From Desulfobacula sp. (GTDB lineage Bacteria; Desulfobacterota; Desulfobacteria; Desulfobacterales; Desulfobacteraceae), in assembly GCA_013792075.1 (NCBI GenBank), contig VMSR01000126.1, forward strand, positions 1 through 39,630: a DNA stretch of 39,630 nucleotides, written 5' to 3'. How positions within the stretch are numbered: position 1 is the stretch's first letter; each line of letters begins with the position of its first letter. Below, piece after piece: positions 15,827 through 22,997 of this stretch. The position numbers and the translations under genes were made by a program. The notes under the pieces are model-generated. The model made no database searches. It was given only the letters and a program-made list of their open reading frames with translations, and was not told where the DNA came from.

Positions 15827-16795
15827 ATGACACAGATTTATGCCTATATTCCATTTAAGAACGGCAGTGCAGAAGATGTGGCCCTTGAGTATCCGGCAGC
15901 TGCAAAAAAAATAGATGCCGCAGCAATGCTCACGGCTGTTGTAACCGGTTCCGGGGCAGAACTTGATTCTGTTGCCACTGAAATGAGCAAGATTTACGAA
16001 CAGGTTATCAAAGTGGATAACCAGGCCCTTGCATATCCCAATGCAGAGGTTGTCAGAAAAGCATTGGTTAACATTATTCCCAAGGATGCCATTCTGCTGG
16101 TGGCCCATACCACCTTTGGCATGGACATTGCTCCCGGTCTTTCCGTGAAAATGGATGCAGCCTATGCCGCTGATATTGTTGATTTTGAAGGCATTGAAGG
16201 CACCCGTCTTAAAATGGTCCGCCAGGAACTGGGCGGTGCTGTTTCCACCCATGTGACGGCAGATATCTCTGCCGGTGCCGTCATCACCATCCGGCCGGGT
16301 GCCTTTGCCCCTGTGGATGGCGGTGCTGCCAATGGGACCATTACGGACAAATCCGCTGATGCAGGGGATCTTGCCAGTACGAGAAAATTTCTTGAAGTGG
16401 TTGAAGCTGAAGTCGGAGATGTGGATATCACCAAATCCGATGTATTGGTTTCCATTGGCCGGGGGATCGAGGAACAAGAGAATATTGAACTTGCCCAGGA
16501 ATTGGCCACTGCCATGAATGCGGTTGTTTCCTGTTCAAGACCCATTGTGGATGCCAAATGGCTTGAAAAATCACGCCAGGTCGGTACCTCCGGCCAGACC
16601 GTTAAGCCAAAGGTGTATATGGCAATGGGAATCTCCGGATCCTTCCAGCATTTGGGCGGCCTAAAGGGGAACCCCTTTATTGTGGCGGTTAATAAAAATC
16701 CAAAAGCCCCTATTTTTCAGGTGGCGGATGTGGGAATAGTGACAGATATTCTTGAGTTCATGCCGGAATTGACCGAGGCAATTTCAAGTCTATAG
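15827..16795 (+). CDS. etfA: Electron transfer flavoprotein alpha subunit
   Basis: Large subunit of ETF that carries the redox-active FAD. The 322-residue protein has the conserved C-terminal FAD domain: LVSIGRGIEEQENIELAQELA, SRPIVDAKW, GTSGQTVKPKVYMAMGISGSFQHLGG, then FIVAVNKNPKAPIFQVADVGIVTD. The N-terminal half is the more variable ETF alpha/beta fold. It is the last gene of the operon, 26 bp before an intrinsic terminator, so EMO-etfB-etfA forms a closed transcription unit. Confidence 0.97.
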   Translation: MTQIYAYIPFKNGSAEDVALEYPAAAKKIDAAAMLTAVVTGSGAELDSVATEMSKIYEQVIKVDNQALAYPNAEVVRKALVNIIPKDAILLVAHTTFGMDIAPGLSVKMDAAYAADIVDFEGIEGTRLKMVRQELGGAVSTHVTADISAGAVITIRPGAFAPVDGGAANGTITDKSADAGDLASTRKFLEVVEAEVGDVDITKSDVLVSIGRGIEEQENIELAQELATAMNAVVSCSRPIVDAKWLEKSRQVGTSGQTVKPKVYMAMGISGSFQHLGGLKGNPFIVAVNKNPKAPIFQVADVGIVTDILEFMPELTEAISSL

Positions 16796-16820
16796 TTTGT
16801 ACCTGCAGTTGTGTTAAAGA

Positions 16821-16857
16821 AAGGGCCCTGGTGTGATTTGCAGGGCTCTTTTTTTTT
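16821..16857 (+). terminator. Rho-independent terminator of EMO-etfBA
   Basis: GGGCCCTG (16823-16830) pairs with CAGGGCTC (16841-16848) with one G-U pair and a 10-base loop; two A-T pairs extend the base and nine Ts follow. This is a textbook intrinsic terminator. Confidence 0.9.
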
Positions 16858-17029
16858 GCCGCAAATCAAAGTTAGTCCTTTGTAGTCGGCATTCAATGCG
16901 TTTGGATGGATCTGATTTATTCAATTTGACTTAGATTCCGGTATCATGTAAAAGTTGGACAGATAGAAGCTTGCCGATATTTCATGGAAGCGGTACAAGA
17001 CCGCTTTGGCCTGATTTTAGGGAAATGCG

Positions 17030-18409
17030 ATGGCTGATATACTTATAATTGATGATGACCCGATTATTTGCGATGTCCTCGTGCAAATGATGGAGCAGCT
17101 ATACCATAAAAGCCGTTTTTCCCTGACCGGCTACCAGGGACTTGATCTGGCAAAAAACAATGGATTTGATATTGTTTTTTTGGATGTGAATCTGCCGGAT
17201 GCCAATGGGCTGGATCTGATCAAAGAATTGAAAAATACACCCTCTTTCCCGGAAGTCATCATCATCACAGGCGAAAATAATCCCCACGGTGCGGAACTGG
17301 CCATTTCCAGCGGTGCCTGGAATTACCTTGAAAAACCGTTTTACCGGCAGGAAATTAATCTCCAGGTAAGGCGTGCACTCCAGTTTCGGAGAGAAAAGGG
17401 ACGGGTATCAAGCTCCGGGGGATTGAAGCGGAATCACATAATTGGTGAATCAGAGGGTATAAAATTGTGTCTGGAACAGGCGAGCGTGGCTGCCCATTCC
17501 GACGTTCCCGTGCTCCTGACAGGAGAAACCGGTACGGGTAAGGAATTGTTTGCCAAAACCATTCATCTTAATTCTGACCGCTGTGAAAAAAATTTTGTCA
17601 TTGCTGATTGTTCTGCCATGAACCCGGCAATTGCCGATAAAATGTTATACGGCAGTGTCGACCGACTGGGGGATGGTCGAAAGGTTTACCGGCCCGGGCT
17701 TCTCGCCAGCGCAGATAAAGGTACTTTGTTTCTGGATGATATTTCGCGGCTGTCCCTGACAATTCAACAGGCTTTGGTTCTGGCCATAGAACAGCAGGCC
17801 TTTGTTCCAGTGGGCGGGCTTCATACAGAAACCAGCGATTTCAGAGTTGTTGCCTCAACTCCCGGGGACTCTGATAGGGACCTAGGGTGTTTTCAAAAAG
17901 ATTTTTTGTTCGGTTTGAAGGGGATCCACATCCATCTTCCCAGCCTGGGGCAGCGGCAGGAGGATATCATCGCCATTGCCATTTATTATATGGACAGGTA
18001 TTGTAAAAAATATGGAATTGAGCCCAAAGGGATCTCCCCTGAATGTCTGAATCTCATTTCCAGCTATCCCTGGCCCGGGAATGTTATGGAGCTGATCAAT
18101 GCCATGGGAAAGGCGATTGCTTCGGCCAAAAAAGAACCAACCCTGTATTCTGTTCACCTGCCTTCCCAGATAAAGGCAGCTGCAATGGAAAATTTGGCTC
18201 CCCGGGAAGAAAGAATGCGGATGGGCATGGGGGAGGATGTTTTTAAAGATGGTTTTATACCCCTGAAGGCATTTGCCCGCCAATGGGAACAATGGTATCT
18301 GGAACATCTTTTTGCCCATGTGAATAAGGATGTGAACAAGGCCTGTGAAATAGCGGGGATTTCAAAGTCAAGTCTATATGCCCGCTTAAAACGATACAAT
18401 ATTCATTAG
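17030..18409 (+). CDS. NtrC-family response regulator with degenerate AAA+ domain
   Basis: A 459-residue protein with receiver (Asp8-10, phospho-acceptor Asp52, Thr80, Lys102), AAA+ domain (about 135-365) and Fis-type HTH (KDVNKACEIAGISKSSLYARLKRYNI). Walker A is intact (GETGTGKE, 165-172). The sigma-54-contacting GAFTGA loop, expected at about 212-217, reads RLGDGR with no gap in the alignment. Walker B is LFLDDI instead of LFLDEI. Both arginine-finger positions of the usual FRxDLYYRL are lost (FQKDFLFGL, Gln289 and Gly295), and the sensor-II Arg of GNVREL is Met353. It probably no longer remodels sigma-54 polymerase and may act as a plain DNA-binding switch. It is monocistronic, downstream of the etf terminator. 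Confidence 0.9.
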   Translation: MADILIIDDDPIICDVLVQMMEQLYHKSRFSLTGYQGLDLAKNNGFDIVFLDVNLPDANGLDLIKELKNTPSFPEVIIITGENNPHGAELAISSGAWNYLEKPFYRQEINLQVRRALQFRREKGRVSSSGGLKRNHIIGESEGIKLCLEQASVAAHSDVPVLLTGETGTGKELFAKTIHLNSDRCEKNFVIADCSAMNPAIADKMLYGSVDRLGDGRKVYRPGLLASADKGTLFLDDISRLSLTIQQALVLAIEQQAFVPVGGLHTETSDFRVVASTPGDSDRDLGCFQKDFLFGLKGIHIHLPSLGQRQEDIIAIAIYYMDRYCKKYGIEPKGISPECLNLISSYPWPGNVMELINAMGKAIASAKKEPTLYSVHLPSQIKAAAMENLAPREERMRMGMGEDVFKDGFIPLKAFARQWEQWYLEHLFAHVNKDVNKACEIAGISKSSLYARLKRYNIH

Positions 18410-18434
18410 ATTCCCACCGATTCAGCCCTGCTGG

Positions 18435-19082
18435 TTAAAAGACCAGATCGTCAAATACAACCGGGATTTTTGTTTGCACCTCTTTGAGCAGAGGAAGCAT
18501 GAGCGCCACCATCTGGGGGTGGGATGCCTTGGCACATCGCAGGGCAAACACATGCCGCCACTCTCTGATATTGGCTTTTACCACAATTTCGGTCTTCAGG
18601 CTGTTGGGCAGTATCTCCCGGGCATGCTGGGCTTTCCATCCATTTTGTAATAGGGTTTTGTAATCTGATTCTGCCCGGGCCATGGCCTGCATCCACACCT
18701 GTTCTGCCGGGGTGAACCCGGGTGGAACAGAGGCGTGTTCCGGCCAGCTGCCCACCAGTCGATCGCTGCACCAGACCGGCCGGATAAATTCCATTTGCCC
18801 GTCATATTTCACATACCGGGTGGATTCCTGGGCAAAACTGCAATGGCGGTGCCGCACCAGTTCATGGGTCACGCCCCTGTTGGTAACAAGTTTGACAACC
18901 ATATCCCCGAATTCAATCATGGCATGGTGTCCGCTTTTTACCAGCATCGCCACAAATCGTTCAGCCGAGTCCCCTGTGATCTTGTCCTCGGATTTGTAAC
19001 AGGTTCTGCCTGCTTTTTCCATTAGTTGAAGGCCGTTTTCCGGCAGTCCCAGGAGTTCGTGGGTTTGTTCGATAATTTCCAT
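18435..19082 (-). CDS. thyX: FAD-dependent thymidylate synthase ThyX
   Basis: Makes dTMP from dUMP using methylene-THF and reduced FAD, replacing ThyA. The 215-residue protein carries the ThyX signature RHRxxSxxxxSxRY as RHRHCSFAQESTRY, plus AGRTCYKS near the N-terminus, the LLPNSLKTEIVVKANIREWRHVFALR-type block (here ILPNSLKTE...), and the closing AKASHPQMVALM. The ATG follows the larA stop codon with no intervening base, so translation is coupled to larA. Being the last gene of a hydroxyacid-oxidation operon is an odd context for a nucleotide biosynthesis enzyme. Confidence 0.96.
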   Translation of the reverse strand: MEIIEQTHELLGLPENGLQLMEKAGRTCYKSEDKITGDSAERFVAMLVKSGHHAMIEFGDMVVKLVTNRGVTHELVRHRHCSFAQESTRYVKYDGQMEFIRPVWCSDRLVGSWPEHASVPPGFTPAEQVWMQAMARAESDYKTLLQNGWKAQHAREILPNSLKTEIVVKANIREWRHVFALRCAKASHPQMVALMLPLLKEVQTKIPVVFDDLVF

Positions 19083-20336
19083 TTACTTGCTTTCCAGGAT
19101 CAGGGGAACCGTCAGACCGCCGTCCATTAAAAACAGAACGGATGCATCCTTGCCTTTTTCTTTAAGGGCAAGGTCAATGGCTGTCTGGAGATCGGAAAAA
19201 GGGGTGATGAACAATTTTGAAATTATTTCTGGCGCCACATCGGTCACGCCCCACATCTGCGCCCACAGACCGATTTCCGCCATTTTGGCGGCCTTGTGAT
19301 ATCCCAGAACATATCCCTGTTCAATTTTATCCAAAGCGGCCTTGGGGGTGTCGCAGGAACCCAAGAGATCGGCAAAGGCTTTGCCGCCGATGCCGTCCCG
19401 GCATTTGGCCACCAGGATCATGATGCCGTTTTTTTTCAGGGCCAGTTTGGCATTGTCAATGCCCTTCTGGGCCTGGTACAGATCGATATCCTGGGGAAAT
19501 TTTACCACAGAGACCACAATATCGGCCTTTTCCTTTAGGGGGGCTGCAAAAACTTCATTGGCCTTTTCAATGGCGGCATGGAAGGAATCATGGATATGAC
19601 CTGCACAGGTGGCATAGACCTTGTGGTGTTTGTCCAGAACCGTCATGATGGAAAAAATTTCCTGTTTAACGGTCTTGATGGCGTCCATCATGTCTTCGTG
19701 CACGGGGTTGCCGTCCAGGGAAAGAGCCCGTGCCTCAGGCACCAGTGCCAGCTTATGGTTCTGTTCGATGGTCTTAAATCCTGCGATGCCCGGCAGAAAG
19801 GATTTCCTGCCCCCGGTGTATCCGGCAAAATAATGGGGCTCCACCGAAGAGATGATAATAAATTTATCCGCTTCCACCCCGGCCTTGTTCACATACATCT
19901 GAGTCCCGTTGGAGGAGGTGCCCAAAAAGACCTGGTCTTCTTCTTTTCTGGCATCATGGACAATGATATGCCCCTTGATCTGCTCATAATAGGGGCCAAA
20001 AATCTGATAATACTCTTCTTCTGTCGGGCCCCTGTGGGCACCGGTTGCAATGATGAAGTTATAGTTTGTCCGGCCCAGGTCATCAAAAATCACATCCAGC
20101 ACTTTTTGGGTGGGGGTGGGCCGTGTGGCATCATTGACAATCACCAGCACCTGTTTGGCGTCCCCAAGAAATTCTGTAAAATTTCGAGAATTAATGGGAT
20201 TTGCAATGGCGTGGGCGATGACGGCATCCTCATCGCTGATTTCAACATCATTGGCTTCGAGCAAGCTGACCTTGATGCGGTCATCAATAACAGCGGACAT
20301 TACGCCCTCTCGTCCATAGGGTACATCTATCTGCAT
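19083..20336 (-). CDS. LarA-family nickel-dependent 2-hydroxyacid racemase
   Basis: Racemases of this family, founded by lactate racemase LarA, use the nickel-pincer nucleotide cofactor. The 417-residue protein has the diagnostic VNDATRPTPT, IATGAHRGP (catalytic His region), EPHYFAGYTGGRKSFLPGIAG (second His plus the cofactor-attaching Lys), and the C-terminal domain ending VLFLMDGGLTVP. AAGGAG precedes the start. No larB, larC or larE cofactor genes are in the window, so the cofactor must come from elsewhere. Its position between the dehydrogenase/polyferredoxin pair and thyX suggests that it interconverts L- and D-lactate for a D-specific dehydrogenase, but other 2-hydroxyacids are possible because the family is broader than lactate. 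Confidence 0.85.
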   Translation of the reverse strand: MQIDVPYGREGVMSAVIDDRIKVSLLEANDVEISDEDAVIAHAIANPINSRNFTEFLGDAKQVLVIVNDATRPTPTQKVLDVIFDDLGRTNYNFIIATGAHRGPTEEEYYQIFGPYYEQIKGHIIVHDARKEEDQVFLGTSSNGTQMYVNKAGVEADKFIIISSVEPHYFAGYTGGRKSFLPGIAGFKTIEQNHKLALVPEARALSLDGNPVHEDMMDAIKTVKQEIFSIMTVLDKHHKVYATCAGHIHDSFHAAIEKANEVFAAPLKEKADIVVSVVKFPQDIDLYQAQKGIDNAKLALKKNGIMILVAKCRDGIGGKAFADLLGSCDTPKAALDKIEQGYVLGYHKAAKMAEIGLWAQMWGVTDVAPEIISKLFITPFSDLQTAIDLALKEKGKDASVLFLMDGGLTVPLILESK

Positions 20337-20347
20337 TGAATTCTCCT

Positions 20348-21295
20348 TTAGCGTATGGGCCCCAGGGCGTTCATTTTTACAACAAAGGTATCAATCTCTG
20401 CCTGGAACAGCGCCTTGTCTCCGGCGGCAATTTCTACCAGATGCACCCTTTCAGGATCGATTTTTACTGTTTCAAGGGTTTTTTGAAGATTTTTGATCAT
20501 GCGTTTTGCATTTGTATTGCCCTTGTGCGCACAGTCCCCTTCGGGGCAGCAGGCCACAAGGACCCCCCAGGCGTTGCTCAGGAACGGGGCCATGAGCAAT
20601 TGAGCCTCAAGACGTCCTGCGCACATATTCACCAGAATTTCATAGGCATTGTCCTTTGTTTCCGATTCCGGCAGCCGGGAGGCCTGGAGATCCGGATAAT
20701 AGGACCAGTTGCAGGCAAAGACAATGGCTTTGGCCGATGAATGGGATCTTAAAAAATCCCCGGCCTTTTGGGTCAGTTCTTCCCGGCTGGTGCCAAAATT
20801 ATTTTTTATTTTAGCAGCGCCTGCCGGGCAGGCTTCCACACAGATACCGCAGGACTGGCATTTGGAAGGATCGGTTTCAATACCGGTTTCCTTGTGACTT
20901 CTTGCCTCGTGGGGGCAGGCGCCCACACAGATCAGGCATCTGGCACAATTGAGCTGGGTGATGGAAGTGGTGCCGGGGCCTGAAAGGCCCATTTCCATAA
21001 GGTCTTTTTTGGCATCTGTAAAGACTTCGGTCAGGGTAACGCCCGAGGAGCAGGCCGCCTCACACCGCTTGCAATAAAAACAATTGAACAATTTTTCCGC
21101 AGCCTCTGGCGTGGGCGCAACCTTTCCCGATAGCAGGCCGAAAGCCGTGATGATTTTGCCCCTTGGCGCATCGGATTCCCATCCGGTAAACTTAAACATG
21201 GGACAATGTTCAAAACAATATCCACATCTGATACAGCTTGCCAGGGTACCCGCCCATTTTTCTAAATGCGTGAATTTTTTTTCTGTGGTTTCCAT
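20348..21295 (-). CDS. Polyferredoxin with MvhD-like domain, partner of the FAD dehydrogenase
   Basis: A 315-residue electron-transfer protein. Residues 20-90 form a GlpC/LdhB-type pair of clusters (CIRCGYCFEHCP and CFYCKRCEAACSSGV). Residues 115-165 are a two-[4Fe-4S] ferredoxin (CARCLICVGACP, CQSCGICVEACP). From about 200 onward there is an MvhD/FlpD-like domain: FACNWSYYPD, NMCAGRLEAQLL and ACCPEGDCAHKGNTNA. The usual second Cys of the first CxxC is Ser here. The CCG domains of true LdhB/GlcF are absent. MvhD normally connects hydrogenase or formate dehydrogenase to HdrA, so delivery of electrons to an Hdr-like complex is the inference. It lies 17 bp after the dehydrogenase gene and 11 bp before larA. 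Confidence 0.82.
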   Translation of the reverse strand: METTEKKFTHLEKWAGTLASCIRCGYCFEHCPMFKFTGWESDAPRGKIITAFGLLSGKVAPTPEAAEKLFNCFYCKRCEAACSSGVTLTEVFTDAKKDLMEMGLSGPGTTSITQLNCARCLICVGACPHEARSHKETGIETDPSKCQSCGICVEACPAGAAKIKNNFGTSREELTQKAGDFLRSHSSAKAIVFACNWSYYPDLQASRLPESETKDNAYEILVNMCAGRLEAQLLMAPFLSNAWGVLVACCPEGDCAHKGNTNAKRMIKNLQKTLETVKIDPERVHLVEIAAGDKALFQAEIDTFVVKMNALGPIR

Positions 21296-21312
21296 TCAGA
21301 CGTCCTCTTTTA

Positions 21313-22747
21313 TTAGCTGTTCACGGAATATCTCAGGTCGGTGGCCGTTACCCAATCCTCAGGGGCCTCCATGAGTTTTCCAGGATTCAGTATGTTATTG
21401 GGGTCCAATGCGCGTTTTATGGTCCTAAGCAAGGAGAGTGAATCGGCTTTTTCAATCTTGAATGCAGCCGCCTTGGAAAGACCGATGCCGTGTTCTGCAC
21501 TGGTGGTACCGTTGACGGATCTTACATATTCATAGATTTCAGTAATGGCTTTTCTGGCGGACTGCCATTGGTCTGCACGTCTTGTGTCCATCAGTATTTT
21601 GGTGTGCATGCAGCCCGACCCGCAATGGCCGTAGGCCGTCATGATAATATTGTTTTTTTTTGGCCACCTCATGGATTTTTTCGGCCATTTCCGCCATCTT
21701 GGAATAGGGGACGGCCATGTCATCGGCCAAAGAGGTGGACGACAGATTGTCATCATATTTGGACAGGGCGGGAAATAATTTTTTCCGGCCCAGAAATATT
21801 TTTGCCCGTTCCTTGGGATCATAGCTTGAATGCAGGTCTTTGCCGTGGTGGCGTTCACAGATACGTTTCATTTTGTTGATTTCGTAGTCAACGGCTTCTT
21901 TTACCATGCCGTCTGCCTCAAAAATAAGGGCTGCCGCCACTTCCTTTAGCCCCAGGTTCATGGTTTTGTTGACCGCCTTGATGGCAATGGAATCCACAAG
22001 CTCCAGCATGGAAGGGATGGCCCCGGACCCCATGATGGACCCAATGGCCTCTCCTGCATCCTGCAGCGAGTCAAAATTGGCAATTCCCATGCACCGAAAT
22101 TCCGGGATGGGCACAAAGCTTAAGGTGGCCTCCACAACAATTCCCAATGTTCCTTCGGATCCGACCATGAGCTTGTGGAGCTGATACCCGGACGCTTCCA
22201 CCCGGGTTCGGGCACCTAGGTTTACCAAACTGCCGTCGGGCATGACCACCTTCATGCCAAGGACGGCATCCCGGGTGGCCCCGTATTTTACCGATCGAAC
22301 GCCACTGGCATTGTTGGCAATCTCTCCGCCAATGGTGGCGATTCTGGAGGAAGCCGGTGTCGGCGGATAAAAAACCCCGTATGGTTTTAAGGCCATGTTA
22401 AGATCATCGTCCACAACGCCTGGCTCCACCCGGCAGTATACATCGGGCATATTGATTTCCAATATTCTATTCATGCCTTTCATGTCCAGAATAATACCCC
22501 CCTGGATCGGCACAGTCTGTCCGCACATGCCCGATCCGCCGCCCCTTGGGGTGACAGGGATGAGTGCCTGGTTGGCATATTCCATGATTTGCTGAACCTG
22601 CAGGGTGGTGTCCGGTTTGACAATCACCCAGGGCATTGCATGGTGAACAGATGAATCAGAACCATATATATAAAGGTCTGACGGATCCGACTTGATATTT
22701 TTCTCTCCGACAATCTCTCTTAATCTGGGTTCGTCAACCGATTTCAT
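21313..22747 (-). CDS. FAD-linked 2-hydroxyacid (D-lactate-type) dehydrogenase, frameshifted at an A9 run
   Basis: GlcD/Dld-family flavoprotein oxidising a 2-hydroxyacid. The FAD-binding half is in the frame starting at 22747 (PRGGGSGMCGQTVP, IGGEIANNASGVRSVKYG, MVGSEGTLGIV). The C-terminal half, with MTAYGHCGSGCMHTKIL and SAEHGIGLSKAAAF, is in another frame ending at 21313. The break is at a run of nine A on the coding strand (21653-21661). With eight A the protein reads continuously as AKKNNIIMTAYGHCG and gives a normal 477 residues. It is either a sequencing error, a real inactivation, or slippage. The usual GHxGDGNxH appears as GHCGSGCMH, an unusual variant. First gene of the operon with the polyferredoxin, larA and thyX. 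Confidence 0.85.
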
Positions 22748-22877
22748 TCCAAGTCCCCTTTTTATGAATCATTTTGATTTGTGCACCCCTTTTAATGATA
22801 AATGCCACATACTTCCATAAACGTATAAAAATTTCAATGCAATTTGTTCCTTGTTCGAGGAATAAAAAACTCATGCC

Positions 22878-22906
22878 TTGGCAAACCGGTTTCCAGGGGG
22901 TATAAT
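22878..22906 (+). promoter_or_regulatory. Sigma-70 promoter of the RACo-like pair
   Basis: TTGGCA (22878-22883) and a perfect TATAAT (22901-22906) separated by exactly 17 bp, 91 bp upstream of the first RACo-like start. It lies in the gap divergent from the dehydrogenase operon; I see no equally good promoter for the opposite direction. Confidence 0.7.
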
Positions 22907-22921
22907 TCCCGGGAGTCGGTT

Positions 22922-22954
22922 ACTGTTTTTTGACCCATAGGAACTGTTTTTTGA
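22922..22954 (+). repeat. Direct repeat ACTGTTTTTTGA x2, 21-bp period, in the RACo-like leader
   Basis: Identical 12-mers at 22922-22933 and 22943-22954, two helical turns apart, lie just downstream of the promoter and within the expected 5' leader. A further TGACCCAT repeats at 22931-22938 and 22962-22969. They could be paired binding sites for a regulator on one DNA face. Confidence 0.55.
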
Positions 22955-22997
22955 TCTGGTATGACCCATTCAACGGACGCTTTTGCGAGGATATAAT

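Noticed and set aside
16926-16954. TTGACT-N17-TAAAAG as promoter of the NtrC-like gene
   Set aside because: The -10 element is poor and no other support exists; listed only as a weak possibility.
22871-22895. Possible sigma-54 promoter (CTTGGCAAACCGGTTTCC) in the RACo-like upstream region
   Set aside because: The GG element is present, but the GC of the -12 element is not at the required 10-bp distance; the same bases form a better sigma-70 promoter with TATAAT.
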